A stretch of 64,000 nucleotides of DNA from CATOSK01 sp963665735 (GCA_963665735.1 OY762444.1:868001-932000), one strand, 5' to 3'; counted from the stretch's first letter, positions 17,538 to 29,700 are shown. Notes: generated from the sequence alone by a model not told the origin. Translations and numbers: made by a program.

Positions 17538-18383
17538 CTAACGGGCAAGTTGGGCCAGACTGTCCAGCAGCGGCAGGACGGTCTCCCGGCCCTCGGCCGG
17601 CACGGTGAAAAGCGCCCGCGAAACCCCGTACTCTTCCATCCTGGAAATGGTGTCCGCGTCGGGCTGCACCCCGAAAATCGTCACCGGCGCCGAGTCCGGC
17701 TCCCGGCCCGCCTCGGCCAACCGCTCCCGCAGCCGGGCGATTTTTTCGTTCAAGGGCGTTCCGTCCGAACTCCGTCCGCCAATGGGCATCCAGCCGTCGC
17801 CAAATTCCACCACCCGGTCAAAGGTCGTCGGGCCGTCGCCTCCCATGTAGATGGGCGGATGGGGCTGCTGCACCGGCTTGGGGTACGACCAAATCTTGTC
17901 AAAGTCCACGTAACGCCCGTGAAACTCCGGCTCTTCCTCCGTCCAGATGGCTTTCATCGCCAGCACGTTTTCCCGCAGCACCCGCCACCGCCGCCGGAAA
18001 ACCGTCCCGTGGTTCGCCATTTCCTCAGCGTTCCAGCCGCCCCCGATACCGAAAATAAACCGCCCGTTGGAAATCCGGTCCACGCTGGCGACTTCCTTGG
18101 CGGTGATGATGGGGTCCCGCTCTATCGCCAGACAAATGCCCGTGCCCAGCCGCAGATTGGTGGTAGCCCCGGCCGCCGCAGTCAACGCTACGAAGGGGTC
18201 GTAGGTGTGCCAATACTCCCGGGGCAGTTCCGCGCCGCCGGGCCAGGGGCTTTGCCGCGACGCCGGAATGTGCGTGTGTTCCGGGAACCAGACCGATTCA
18301 AAACCGCGTTCCTCCACCGCCCGCGCGAAGTCGTCGGGCCGCATCGCGTAGTCCGTTGCAAACATGAAAACGCCAAAGTCCAT
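17538..18383 (-). CDS. LLM-class F420-dependent oxidoreductase
   Basis: 281-residue luciferase-like TIM-barrel protein. MDFGVFMFATDYAMRPDDFA, FESVWFPEHTHIPASR, LRLGTGICLAIERDPI, EVASVDRISNGRFIFGIGGG and PIYMGGDGPTTFDRVVEFGDGW are typical of the F420-dependent TIGR03619-like subgroup. AGGAGG lies 5 bases upstream of the ATG, an optimal ribosome site. It probably transfers hydride between F420 and an unidentified substrate. Convergent with the transketolase-like gene with a 30-base gap. Confidence 0.88.
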   Translation of the reverse strand: MDFGVFMFATDYAMRPDDFARAVEERGFESVWFPEHTHIPASRQSPWPGGAELPREYWHTYDPFVALTAAAGATTNLRLGTGICLAIERDPIITAKEVASVDRISNGRFIFGIGGGWNAEEMANHGTVFRRRWRVLRENVLAMKAIWTEEEPEFHGRYVDFDKIWSYPKPVQQPHPPIYMGGDGPTTFDRVVEFGDGWMPIGGRSSDGTPLNEKIARLRERLAEAGREPDSAPVTIFGVQPDADTISRMEEYGVSRALFTVPAEGRETVLPLLDSLAQLAR

Positions 18384-18487
18384 GAAACCTCCTGAATCGT
18401 GCCCACGGATTTACCCCTGCCCTGGAGTGGCGCCGGGCCTTGTAGAGTGAAAGTTTGCCCGGCCTTTCATGCGGGGAGTTGGATTGA

Positions 18488-18518
18488 GTTATACCGGGGA
18501 GGCTGTCAGTGATGTCAA
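18488..18518 (-). promoter_or_regulatory. Candidate promoter for the LLM gene
   Basis: Read on the minus strand: TTGACA (18518-18513), a 19-base spacer, TATAAC (18493-18488). The spacer is slightly long. Transcription would start near 18480, leaving a leader of about 100 bases before the LLM gene. Confidence 0.4.
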
Positions 18519-18564
18519 GTTCTCCGTTCCCAAGGACCCGCTTGACTGTTTCGCCTGCTCCCCG

Positions 18565-19163
18565 CGGGGTTTGATTATAATGCCCGGCCCGTCCGTTGTC
18601 GTCTGGCGCCTGGCGCCACCGGACCCTTATCTCCACATCTGCCAGGATCAGCCCCATCTCCCAGCAGTTGGCGCAGTTTTTCACTCTTCTGATGCCTCGG
18701 ATCTCGAACATCTCCCCCAGGTCGGCGTGGGGGCACTCCAACGGTTTGCACCACTCCGCGGCCCGGCTATCGTCTCGGTCGCCGGCAAGTGGACCCCGTC
18801 CAGAATCTGTTCCATGCGGTGGGGCGGCTTCTCGCCAGTCGGCGTAGCGGCCCCGGTTCAACTCCGCTCGCCAGTCTCCCTGGCGTTCTGTAGTGCCGTG
18901 CCCTTGCACAGGTGCGCCGGCTGGATGCAGAAGGGGCGGTTGCACAGGCGGTTCACCCGCATCCCTCCTCCCAGCGACCTCCCCTGGCTCTGCGCGAAGG
19001 CCAGCACGTGGGCGCCCTTGCCATTCAGGGCGCCGTAGCCGCCAGCCCCATACCAGCTAGGGCCGGTCCAGGGACACAGCCGAGTAAATCGGCAATCGGG
19101 TCTTCGACCTCCCCTAATGCAAAGTTGTACTTGGCCTCGAACCTGTCGGTTACATCCTCCCAA
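18565..19163 (-). pseudogene. Frameshifted HNH homing-type endonuclease with C-terminal zinc ribbon
   Basis: One minus frame reads CPWTGPSWYGAGGYGALNGK, GAHVLAFAQSQGR, then MRVNRLCNRPFCIQPAHLCK and GTALQNARE: the HNH_3 pattern (AH..A near the front, C-x3-C..P.HL..GT...N). It stops at 18858, but the sense continues in another frame as DWRAELNRGRYADWREAAPP and a cysteine ribbon WCKPLECPHADLGEMF then KNCANCWEMGLILADVEI. At least one indel therefore separates the two halves. Such HNH nucleases are carried by phages and mobile introns. No intact start is evident. Confidence 0.6.
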
Positions 19164-19331
19164 TCGTCAATTTCGTCAGGGTCATCTCTCAGTCAACCGG
19201 AGGGGTTTCATCTGCTCTCCCCGCCCCCACCGGTTGAGCCAGCGCATCACCGTGGGCGCGTGCCGGTAGGCGTAGATGCGGCCTCTGTACTCGCCCCGGG
19301 TAGCGACCCTTCCCACCAGGGGGTTCTTCAT
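19025..19331 (-). pseudogene. Frameshifted small unknown protein of a decayed element
   Basis: From an ATG at 19331 the frame reads MKNPLVGRVATRGEYRGRI then YAYRHAPTVMRWLNRWG and MKPLRLTER before a stop; the neighbouring frame continues DDPDEIDDWEDVTDRFEAKY and NFALGEVEDPIADLLG to 19025. The join is seamless in sense and third-position GC stays high, so one indel splits a single gene. Function unrecognised. It overlaps the front of the HNH remnant. Confidence 0.5.
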
Positions 19332-19379
19332 CAGCCCGTTCTCCCGCAGGGCCAGGGCAGGGGATTGTCCTCGCCGCTG

Positions 19380-20008
19380 CGACTGCGGAGGACGTGGTCG
19401 GGGGTCACGGTGAAGCGGCAAACGTCTTTCAATTTTTCTTTCCCACTTCCCCACTATCACCCTCTCCACCAACGCCACCGTTTCGTGCAGCTTCCCCTCA
19501 CGGTTGACCAGGACGTGGTCGAATTTCTCTCCCCACTCCATCTCCCACCGGGCGTTCCGCAGCCGGTTCTCCAGGTCGGGGGGTTCCAGGCCCCGGAGTT
19601 CCAGACGTTTACGGAGTTGTGCTTCATCCTCGGGCATCAGGAACACCCTGGCAGCCTGGGACATCAGCCGCCTGATCTGTTCCGCGCCTTGCACGTCCAC
19701 TTTGAGGATAACATCCCGTCCCGCGGCCAGGGGTTTGAAGATTTCGTCCCTGGGGCGCCGTAGGGGTTCCCGTGGACCACGGCGGTTTCCGGAAATTTCT
19801 TCTCCCACTCCATGGCGAGAAATTCTTCCCCGCTTACGAACCGGTACTCCCGTCCGTCCTGCTCCCCGGGGCGCCTGGGCCGGGTGGTCACGGTGAGGGG
19901 AACGTGGAGACGGGGCTGACGCTTCCTGAGGGCCTCCAGGACCGCGTCCTTGCCGACGCCGGAGGGTCCGGCCAATAGGGTGAGGTTCGGCCGGTGGGAG
20001 GATGTCAT
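19380..20008 (-). pseudogene. Guanylate-kinase-like gene with a single frameshift
   Basis: From ATG 20008: LTLLAGPSGVGKDAVLEAL (P-loop), TVTTRPRRPGEQDGREYRF and VVHGNPYGAP, exactly the guanylate kinase order of ATP loop, GMP-binding STxR..G.Y and HGxxYG. Around 19752-19758 the frame breaks; the adjacent frame continues DEIFKPLAAGRDVILKVDVQ, GAEQIRRL and FLMPEDEAQLRKRL to about 19400. Losing one base in CCAGGGAC explains it. Composite length is about 200 residues, normal for Gmk. It starts by ATGA overlap with the gene upstream. Either a decayed element-borne kinase or, less likely, a sequencing indel in the cell's gmk. Confidence 0.72.
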
Positions 20009-20348
20009 GGGCGCGAGGTGGTCTCCTTCCGCCCCGGTTTTAGCGGATCGGGGAGTGTGCGGGGTTTGGCGGGCTGGAGCAGGATTGGAAGTTGAACCGG
20101 GGCGATTCTTCCGGCCCGGCCGGTCCTATGTCTCCCGATGAAGTGCCTCTCCTCATCCGGGAACAGTAGGCGATGCACCCGTTGGGGGAATGGGATAGGT
20201 TGCCCGGGTGGTCCGGGCAGTCGGGCATGAGGCGGTGTTCCCGGTCCACGCAGAATTGGAGCGTGGTCAGCCGGCCCCGCCTTTCCCGGAACATTTTCCC
20301 GGCGCAGAGGGCGCGCAGCAGGGGTTGGAAACAGGATGATTCCATCAT
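20005..20348 (-). pseudogene. Frameshifted Cys/His-rich protein upstream of the kinase remnant
   Basis: One frame gives LRALCAGKMFRERRGRLTTL, FCVDREHRLMPDCPDHPGN, then the sense passes to another frame, QRVHRLLFPDEERHFIGRH, ending LKPGRKETTSRP with a TGA that overlaps the kinase ATG (ATGA). The ATGA overlap shows an original operon. The Cys and His residues suggest a zinc site, but no family is recognised. Confidence 0.45.
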
Positions 20349-20396
20349 GGCGTGGGGATTCTAGTGGGCTTCCGGTAGTCTATCCCGCGGCTGCTG

Positions 20397-20632
20397 TCAG
20401 TTGCCTGGTTCCAGGACGCGGATGGCCCTCTCCCCGGGGCGTGGGAACCAGCTGGAAGGGGTTGTTCTCCCCGCTCCGCAGGTGCAGGGTGATTTTCAGT
20501 AGCCCGGCGTCCTGGGCCTCCGCTGCTCCCCGCGGCGTTTCCGGCAGTTTCTCGCCCCGGCTGCGGTTCCGTAGCCGCCCACAGGGTCGGGGCCAGCCCC
20601 CGCCGCTTACAGGGTCGCATTTCATTCGGCAA
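20397..20632 (-). pseudogene. Frameshifted unknown protein, first gene of the decayed block
   Basis: Begins MRPCKRRGLAPTLWAATEPQ, changes frame near AGNAAG, continues EAQDAGLLKITLHLRSGENN and PFQLVPTPRGE, then changes frame again to AIRVLEPGN and TGA at 20399-20397. Third-position GC tracks this path. Two indels in under 240 bases argue for decay. It lies between the terminator of the giant gene and the other remnants, all on the same strand. Confidence 0.4.
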
Positions 20633-20668
20633 GCAGTCCGGCGTTTGGCCCGTTGGTTGGGAAAGAAA

Positions 20669-20696
20669 CCGGCCGCCCGTCGGTTGGGGCGGCCGG
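20669..20696 (-). terminator. Terminator of the giant surface-protein gene
   Basis: On the minus strand CCGGCCGCCC, an 8-base loop, GGGCGGCCGG, then TTTCTTTCCC. The 10-bp all-GC stem with a T-rich tail is a classic intrinsic terminator 87 bases after the stop codon, separating the giant gene from the decayed block. Confidence 0.8.
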
Positions 20697-20782
20697 ACCG
20701 TTGTGGTTGCGCGTCGTCGCCGGTGTTAGGGCGGGGTGAACATCCCAGCGTCCGACTTGGCGCAGCGGTTTTAACCGTCCAT

Positions 20783-23700
20783 CTACGCCCCCCCAGCGGG
20801 CGCCGCTTCATCCTCTGCTTCCTGCGTCGTCGCTTCCTCCGCCGGAACTTCGTCGGAGTTGACCCAGCCGCTCCAGCCGCCGGAGTTGCCGGCCCGGACG
20901 CCTACGATATAGGGAAGGTCGTCGTCGGCGTTGCTGATGGTGATGCTGTTGGCGGCGTGTTCCTTGGCGGCCAAGGACCAACTGGAGCCGCCGTCGGTGG
21001 AGTAGGTTATGTGGTACTTGGTGGCCCCGTCCACCGCGTCCCAGGACGCCTTGATGCCGCCGTTCTCCCGGCTGGCCGTTACGCTGCCTACACTGGCCGG
21101 CGGGTCCGGGTCCGGTTCCTGCGTCGTCGCTTCCTCCGCCGGAACTTCGTCGGAATTGACCCAGCCGCTCCAGCCGCCGGAGTTGCCGGCCCGGACGCCT
21201 ACGATATAGGGCAGGTCGTCGTCGGCGTTGCTGATGGTGATGCTGTTGGCGGCGTGTTCCTTGGCGGCCAGGGACCAGCTGGAGCCGCCGTCGGTGGAGT
21301 AGGTTATGTGGTACTTGGTGGCCCCGTCCACCGCGTCCCAGGACGCTTTGATGCTGCGGTTCTCCCGGCTGGCCGTTACGCTGCTCACGCTGGCCGGCGG
21401 GTCCGGTTCCTGCGTCGTCGCTTCCTCCGCCGGAACTTCGTTGGAGTTGACCCAGCCACTCCAGCCGCCGGAGTTGCCGGCCCGGACGCCTACGATATAG
21501 GGCAGGTCATCGTCGGCGTTGCTGATGGTGATGCTGTTGGCGGCGTGTTCCTTGGCGGCCAGGGACCAACTGGAGCCGCCGTCGGTGGAGTAGGTTATGT
21601 GGTACTTGGTGGCCCCGTCCACCGCGTCCCAGGACGCCTTGATGCTGCCGTTCTCCCGACTGGCCGTTACGCTGGCAACGCTGGCCGGCGGGTCCGGGTC
21701 AGGTTCGGGATTCGAGGGCGACGATTCAACCGCCGGAACTTCGTCGGAGTTGACCCAGCCGCTCCAACCGCCGGAGTTGCCGGCCCGGACGCCTACGATA
21801 TAGGGCAGGTCGTCGGCGGCGTTGGCAATGGTGATGCTGTTGGTGGCGTGTTCCTTGGCGGCCAGGGACCAACTGGAGCCGCCGTCGGTGGTGTAGGTTA
21901 CGTGGTACTTGGTGGCCCCGTCCACCGCGTCCCAGGACGCCTTGATGCCGCCGTTCTCCCGGCTGGCGGTTACACTGCTTACGCTGGCCGGCGGGTCCGG
22001 GTCCGGTTCGGGTTCCCGCTGCTCCGCCACGGCCGGCACGGTGGCGGAGTTGGTCCAGTCGCTCTGGCCGGAGTCGTTGACCGCCCGCACGCTGACGATG
22101 TAGGCCAGGCTGTTGTCGGCGTCCTTCAGGGTGTAGCCGGTTGCCGACTGGCCGGTGGCGGCTTGGGTCCAGGTTGACCCGTCATCGGTACTGTACCGCA
22201 CATCGTAGCCGGTGGCCCCGGTTACGGCGTCCCATTTGGCGACGATGCTGCCGTTCTGCCGGCTGGCGGTTACGCCGGACACGCTGGCCGGCGGCGGGAC
22301 CAGCGGCGTGAACGTCACCGTGTTGGACTTGGCGTAGCGGTTTTCGCCGTCCACTTTAAGACCCACGAACACCTTGGCCTTGTACTCCACGCCGGCGGTG
22401 AGACCCGCGATGTCATGGGCCGCCACGCTGCTGTCGTAGAAGACCTGGTTCTCCTTGCCCGACCAGTCGTTGGTTTCCCGGCCGGCGGTTTCCAACCAGC
22501 GGATTTCGGTGTAAACGTACTCTGCCCCTTCCGGCACGGTGTAGGTCCAGGACGCCGAACCGCTGTCGCTGACGGTCAGCGACGGGCTGCCCACGTCCGC
22601 CGGCGCCACTGCTGGCACAGTGTTGGAGTTGACCCAAGCGCTCTGGCTGGATTCGTTGACCGCCCGCACCCCGACGACGTAGGCCGAGTTATCGTCGGCG
22701 TTGGCCAGGGTGTAGGCGGTTGCCGATTGGCTGGTGGCGGCCTGGGTCCAGGTTGCCCCGCCGTCGCTGCTGTAACGCACGTCGTAACCCGTGGCCCCGG
22801 TGGCCGCGCCCCAACCGGCGACGATGCTGCCGCTCTGCTGGCTGCCGGTGGCTCCGTCCCCGCTGGCCCCGCTGGCGCCGCCGTTCTCCCGGTTGGCGGT
22901 TACGCTGGATACGGGCTCCAGGGCATTGATGCTGCTGGAGTTCACCGTCGCCACAACCTTGACCTTGGCGGGTCTATTGCCGGAAACCGTCGTCCATGCG
23001 TTAGTGTCTCTCTTGCGGCTGCTGCTGTCGGCGATGCTCCAGCCGGCGTTGGAGGGTGAGTTGACCTCACTAGTCAAGGCAGACCTGTTCCATTTGTAAT
23101 TCTGAAGCATACCGGTAGTCGTCGTGGAGAATACCAGGTGGTAGGTTGTGCTGGCGGACAGGGAGCAGCCGGTGCCGGAGCAGGTGTACACCGCGTCCAC
23201 ATTGCTGGGACTGGCCGTCCCGCTGAGGGTGAGGCTGGAGACCTCCGAGCCAGGCTTGCCGCTACTGTTGCTGTAGATTTTGGCGGAGATGTTGCCCGGG
23301 CTGCCGGTCTTACTGCCAAAGGATGCGGTAACGCTGGACAGGGTGTAGCCGTTGGACTCGCTGCCGGTGGTGAAGGCGACCGCGATGCTGTCAACTTGCG
23401 AGCCGAATTGCCTGCCGATTAACAATGTATTGCTATTGTTGTTGCCCAGATTGCTCACCGACACGCCGCTCGTGGTGAAGGTTTCCGTGGCGACCAGGTT
23501 CGCGGCGGCGCAGCCGCTCGCGCTGTATGCCGTGTAGGTGTACTCGGTGGCGGCGGACAGGCCGCTGAGCGTCTCCGCGTCGGTGTTGTTGCTGGTGCTG
23601 CCGCCGCTCTGGCAGGTGGTGTGCGGTCCTTGGTTTGCCTTGTACCACCAGCTCCCGCTGTGGCCGTTGATGGTCAGCGTCGCGCCAGTCGGGGTTATGC

Positions 23701-26700
23701 TGGAGGCCGCTAGGGTGGTGGTGATGAAGGACACGGACGCGATTTCGCTTGTCCCGCTGGTGCAGTTGGCCGAACTGCTGAACGCCTTGTAGGTGTAATG
23801 GGTGCCCAGGGTCAGGGTGGACAAGGCGACTTCGGTGTCGCTGGACTGCTTGGATTCGCAGCTTCCCGCCGGGGTGGGCGCGGTCTTCTTCAGCCACCAG
23901 GCCGCGCTGTTGCCGTCCAGAACCAGGGTGGCCGAGGTGGTCGTGAGGGTGTCGTCCTTGACGGTGAGCGTCGCGTCGGTGGTGAAGGACGCCGCCGTTG
24001 CGATTTCCTTGCTCGACGTGCAACTGCTGTCGTGGTACGCCTTGAAGGTGTAGGCGGTGCCGGGCGACAGGCCGGACAGTTCAGCGCTGGATACCAGATA
24101 CGCGCTGCTATCATCGGGCGAGGTGGGGCCGGCGGTGCATACGCCGGCCGGCGATGTGGGTACGGTGTACTGGTAGTACCAGTATCCGTCCCTGCTGTTG
24201 CTCGACCCGAGCTGGCCGTTGGTAGTCGCCCAGTTGGACAGGGTGAGCTTGGCGGTGGTGCCGGTCACGTTGGACGACGCCAGCGCCGGGTTCTTGGTGG
24301 TGAACGTCGTCTCAGCCAGCAGGTTCGCGTTGGCGCAGCCGCTGGCGCTGTATGCCTTGAAAGTGTAGCTGGTGTTCTTGGTCAGGCCCTTGGCGCGCCC
24401 CGGAGAAGTGCCGCTGGAGACGCTGGTGCAGCTCACGGCGGACGCGGTGTCATCGTACCACCAGGCGCCGCTGTGACCGACGAGGTCGAGTCTGGCAGTG
24501 GTCGCTGTGACGTGGACTTCCGTAAGCCCGGCGCTCGTCGTGAAGGTAACATTCGCAATCGCCGTGGAGCAGTTGCTGTAGCGGTAGGCGGTGTAGGCGT
24601 ATTCCGTGCCGGCGGTCAGGCCGGTAAGGCTGGCGGTATCCGTGGCCTGCGCCGTGGAGCAGGTGTTGTGGGGCGCCTTGTTGGCCTTGTAGTACCAGTT
24701 GCCGGTATGTCCGTACACCGTCAAGGACGCCGAGTCCCCGTTAATGCTTGACGGCAGCATATAGGGGGACACGGGGGCAGCCCGCACCGAGAACCTACCG
24801 GACTTGGTGTCGGCGCTTGCCGTCCAGACGCCGCCGGTCGCCTTGCTGGAAACGTCGCCTATCGTCCAGCCGGAGTTGACCGACGTGACGGTCTGGTCGT
24901 CCGACGCCGTCCTCGGCCAGCGAACGAAGCTGCCATCCTCGGACACCTCGAGCGCCAGATGGTAGGTGGTGTTGGCGGACAGCCGGCAGTCGCTGATGCA
25001 GTGGTAGCTGTATGCCACGTTATTCACCGGCGCTTCGCCGACCAGGGTGGTCTTAAGCGAGCCGGGCTTGCCGCTGCTGTTGTTGTAGATTTTGGCGGCG
25101 AACTTGCTCGGGTCGCTCACTCCGCCCGACATGGTGATGGTAATGTTCCCCAGGGTGTAGCCGCCTGGCTCGTCGCCCGTGGTGAAGGAAGTGGCATAAG
25201 AATCGGACAGGTTCACAGTGAAATGGCTTGACTGTGTCTCGCTCGAGTTGCTGACGGTGTGCAGCGCCGAGGCGGCGGCGAGAGTGGTGACGGTTTTTCT
25301 TCCGATTTCCGTGGCGCAAGTGTTTTCGACGTAAGCCGTCAGGGTGTAGCTCGTGTTCGGGCTAAGAAGGTCCACGGTGTACGCGTCTCTGGAGGGGTAA
25401 CACGTTCCTCCCGGGCTCTTGCTGCTGCCCCAGTATGCGGATTGTGGTCTGCCGCTGTCAAAGTCCCAGTTGGACAGCAGGAGGGTCGCCGAGTTATGAG
25501 TTACGTCGCTCACATTCAGAGACGGGCGGCGGGTGGTAAATGTCCCGCTGGCGATTTCCTGGGTGCAGGAGGCATCGCTGTAAGCCTTGTAGGTGTAGGC
25601 CGTGCCGGGGCTCAGCTCATCATGCCTCTGTCTAGCGTCAATGCCGACGATTCGCTCGCAGTCTCCGGCCGACGGGGAGGTCCGCTTCAAGTGCCAGACG
25701 GAATCGAGCGGCCAGAAGTTGCTGATTGTCAATTCTACGGCGGTGGCGGCTACATCCGCGTTCAGCGTTATCACGTTGTCTATTTCGGTGGCTTTCAGGG
25801 TGGCGGGCAGTTTTTCGTAGCCGCCGCTGGTCGCCGTGTGCTTGATGTTCGTCACGCTGTTGGAGCGGTCGTTGTCCCTGGCGGCATAGAGCCGAATCGT
25901 CTCGGTATTGCCATTGCCAAGATTGATGCTGCCGGTCTGGATGCCCTCGGTGTAGATGTCGGTATCGAAGGTAATGTCTCTGTCGCCGCTGGCGGTCAAC
26001 GTGACGAAGATGTCGTCGCCGCGATGGTCCAGCGTATCTTGGCTGACTTTCACTTTGTAATCTGCCCAGCGGCCCTCCGGCACCTTTATGGAGGTGATGG
26101 TGTTGTTATAGCAATCGCCGGAGGCCGGGCAGAAGATGATAGCCTTCTCGTCGTCAATCTCATAAGCCTTCAGCTCCACGGGCGTGCTGATGTTGTATCC
26201 GCCGCCGCTGGCCGTGTGCTGAATCACCCGGCTGCCCTCGGCGCTGCCTCCGTCCTGGGCGGCGCGCAGGGTTACGGTCTGCCCCCGGTGCCAGTTGCTG
26301 GTGGTGAAGGTCAGCCGCTTGCTGGAGGGGCTGCTTATCGTGATGTCGCTGTCGCCTCCCGTCTTCTCCGCGATGGTCACGGTCACTGTGCCCGCGGGCC
26401 GCGTGGCGAGCTTGACCTTGTAGCGCTCGGTGCTGCCTTCCAGCACGTCGAGGAAGGGGAGGGAGTCGCCATCTGAGGGGAGGTCCGAGTCGTCGGCATA
26501 GTTCCTGATAAGGATGCCGGGGTCGTTCTCGACCTCGTGGGCGGTGATGTTGTAGTAGGGGCCGGTGTTGTTTATCTGGTGCGTGACTTCGGCCTGTCCG
26601 TTTTTGGCGTCGTCGTCCTCATCGGCGTCCAGGGTAATAGTGCGCGCGATGTTCCAGTTGTCCGGTGTGAAGGTAACGCCGCCCGGCTGGTCGCCCGGTG

Positions 26701-29700
26701 TGCTGTCGTCCGTGTCCTTGATGCCGAGGTCGCCGTCGTCGTAGTTGTGCGAGCAGCATACAATCACGATGTCCGCATTGGCGGCGGGCTTGTGGCTCAG
26801 TTTGAGGGTGTAGGTTCCGGTGCCGCCTTCGTTGACCTGCACGTCGTCGGTCGGGTTGAACACCAGGGTGAGGGTGTCGTCCTCCACTTCGGTGGCGGTG
26901 AGGGTCGCGGTGACATTGACATAATCTCCGCCGTTGGCGGTGTGCGTGATGGTCTTGGTTCCGGGGATTACGTCGGTGTTGTCCTGGCGGGCGCGCACGG
27001 TAACGGTCTTGAGCTGGTTCCAGCTGCTCGTGCTGAAGGTCATGCTGGACGGGCTGAAGGTGATGTCGCTGTCGCCGGTGGCGGCGGTGAGCTTGACGGT
27101 TACGCTGGCCGTGGGCTGCGTGGACAGCTTGACCTTGTACTTGGCGGAGCCGCCCTCGTCCACATTCAGGCTGGTGATGGTGGAGGTATCGTCCTCGTTC
27201 CTAATCAGGACGGCCAGGTCATTCTCCACCTCGCTGGCGGTCAGGCTTGCCGTCAAGTCGTCGTAGTTGGTATCCGTGCTGTCGGCGGTGTGGTTGATGG
27301 TGCGGGAGCCGTTGGTGGAGTCGTTGTCGTCATCCGCGGTAAGGGTTACGGTTTGCGCCGTGCTCCAAACGGTGTTGGGACTGGTGCAGCCCCAACTGTA
27401 GCGGCAGAAAGTCAGCCTCTTGGACAACGGGCCTGTTACCGTGATGTCCGTGTCATTGTTGGGCGCGGTGGTTCCTTCCGCAATGGTGACTGTGACGTTG
27501 GCGGAGGGCGCGGCGTTCAGCTTGACGGTGTAGGTTGCCGTGCTGCCTTCGGGAACGCTTACGGCTGACTTGCTGAGTACGACGGCGCGGTCGTTCTCAG
27601 CCTCCTCGGCGGTCACCGTTCCGGTGATGCCGCCGTACTGGCCGCCACTGGCGGAGTGGTTGATGGTGCGGGAGCCGATGACTTTATCGTCGTCGTCCCG
27701 CGCGGTCAGGGTTACGGTGCGGGAGGTGCTCCAGTTGTCAGCGGTGAATAGTATCGAGCCGGTCTGGTCGCCGTCCGTGCTGTCGTCGGTGTCCTTGATG
27801 GTGATGTCCGTGTCTTGCCCGCTGCCGCTTGCCGCTCTTACGGAGACATAGACGTTGCCGGTAGGCTCGGCGCTCAGCCTGACGCGGTAGGTTCCGGTGC
27901 CGGCTTCGTTCACGCTGGCAGTAGCCGGAAGCACGATGCCAACATCGTCTTCCGCTTCGATAGCGAAAAGCGTGGCAGACGTGCCTTGGTAGCCGACGTC
28001 GGTGCTGGCGGCGCTGAAATTGATGTTCCGGCTGCCGCCATCGAAGTCGTCGTCCTGCGCGGCACTGAGGGTTACGGTCTGTCCTATGTTCCAGTTGGAG
28101 CTGGTGAAGGTCAGCGTCTTGGACGCCGGGCTGGTGACGGTTATATCGGGGTCAATGCCCCATCCGGTCGTATTTTCCGAAATCGTAATGGTGACATCGT
28201 GGGTCGGCTGAACGTGCAGACTGACATCGAAGTTTGCGCTGCCGCCTTCAGGCACGTCCACGAAGCCGGGTACCAGTATGCCCTTGTCGTTCTCCACCTC
28301 GGTGGCGGTCAGGAATGCCGTCAAGTCGTCGTAGTTGGTGTCCGCGCTGTCGGCGCGGTGCCTGATGCGCCGGGAGCCGTTGACTTCGCCGCCGAAGTTG
28401 GCGGTGTCCTCCGCGGCGGCAAGGGTTACGGTTTGCGCCGCGCTCCAAACGGTGTTGGGGCTGGCGCAATTGCTGGTGGTGGGGCAGAAGGTCAGCTGCT
28501 CGGACGACGGGCTATCAATGGTGATGTCGTTTTCGCTGCCCGGCATTGCGAAAAGGTTCACGGTCACGTTCGCGGTGGGCGCGGTGCCCAGCTTGACGGT
28601 GTAAGTCGCCGTGCTGCCTTCAGGAACGCTTACGGTTGACTTGCTGAATACGATTGTAGCGTCGTTCTCAACCTCGCTGGCGGTCACTGAGCCGGTGATG
28701 CTGCTGTACCCGCCGCCGTTGGCGGTGTGGTTGATAGTGCGCGAGCCAATGTCGGTGTCGTCATCGTCCCGCGCGGCCAGGGTTACGGTGCGGTAGGTGT
28801 CCCAGTTGTCGGTGGAGAACTGGATGGAGCCGGTCTGGTTGCCCGAACTGCTGTCGTTGGTGTCCTTGACGGTTATATCGGTATCGTTGCTGCCGCCGGT
28901 TGCCGCCCGCACTTGCACATAAACAGTGCCGGTAGGCTTGTGCGTCAGCTTGACCTGGTAAGTTCCCGTGCCGTCTTCCGCCACGCTTACGATGGACTTG
29001 TCGAAAGTCAGTCCGCCGGTGTCTATGTCGTCCTCGCGGGCGGTAATGCTCTTGACGGGGGCGCCGTCGTAGCCACTGTGGGTAGCGCCGGCGTCGCTGG
29101 CCGTATGGGTTATGGCACGCCGTCCGTCGGAAAGGTCTTGGTCCTCGGCGGCGCTGAGGGTTACGGTCTGGGCCGTGCTCCAAACGGTGTTGGGACTGGT
29201 GCAGCTACTGGCGTCGGGGCAGAAAGTCAGCGCCTTGGAGGAAGTAACGGTAATGTCGCCGTCGGTGTAGTTGCCGGTGTTGGCCTCGGCGATGGTGACG
29301 GTTACGTTGGCGGCCGGCTGGGCGTTAAGGGTCACGTTGTAGGTGGCAGTTGCCTCTTCCGTCACGGTGACGGTGGTGGAAGATACGTTGACGCGGGCTT
29401 GCGAGTCGCGTTCGGTGGCGGTCACGGTTGCAACGGGAGCGCCATCGAAGTTGCCGCCGCTGGCGGTGTGCGTGATGTTGCGCGTTCCGTTAATCTTGTC
29501 GGAGTCGGAGTACGCCCGCAGGGTTACGGTCTGCGCCGTGTCATAGTTCTGCGAGGTAAAGTTCAACGTCCCGTTGGACGGACTCGAAACCCGGACATTG
29601 GCGTCGGTATGGTTGCCCGTGGTTGCCCCGGCGATGGTGACGGTCACGTCAGCCGTGGGCGGGGTGGTGAGCTTGACGGTGTAGGTTGCGCTGCCGTTCT

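Noticed and set aside
18298..18945. Single 215-residue minus-strand gene
   Set aside because: Only its middle part (zinc ribbon, about 18570-18860) is meaningful; the N-terminal part belongs to another frame of the HNH gene and the C-terminal part overlaps the LLM gene start.
20336..22177. 613-codon plus-strand frame with repeated Val/Gly/Asp blocks
   Set aside because: It is the shadow of the tandem Fn3 units of the giant minus-strand gene; the repeats mirror the true coding repeats.
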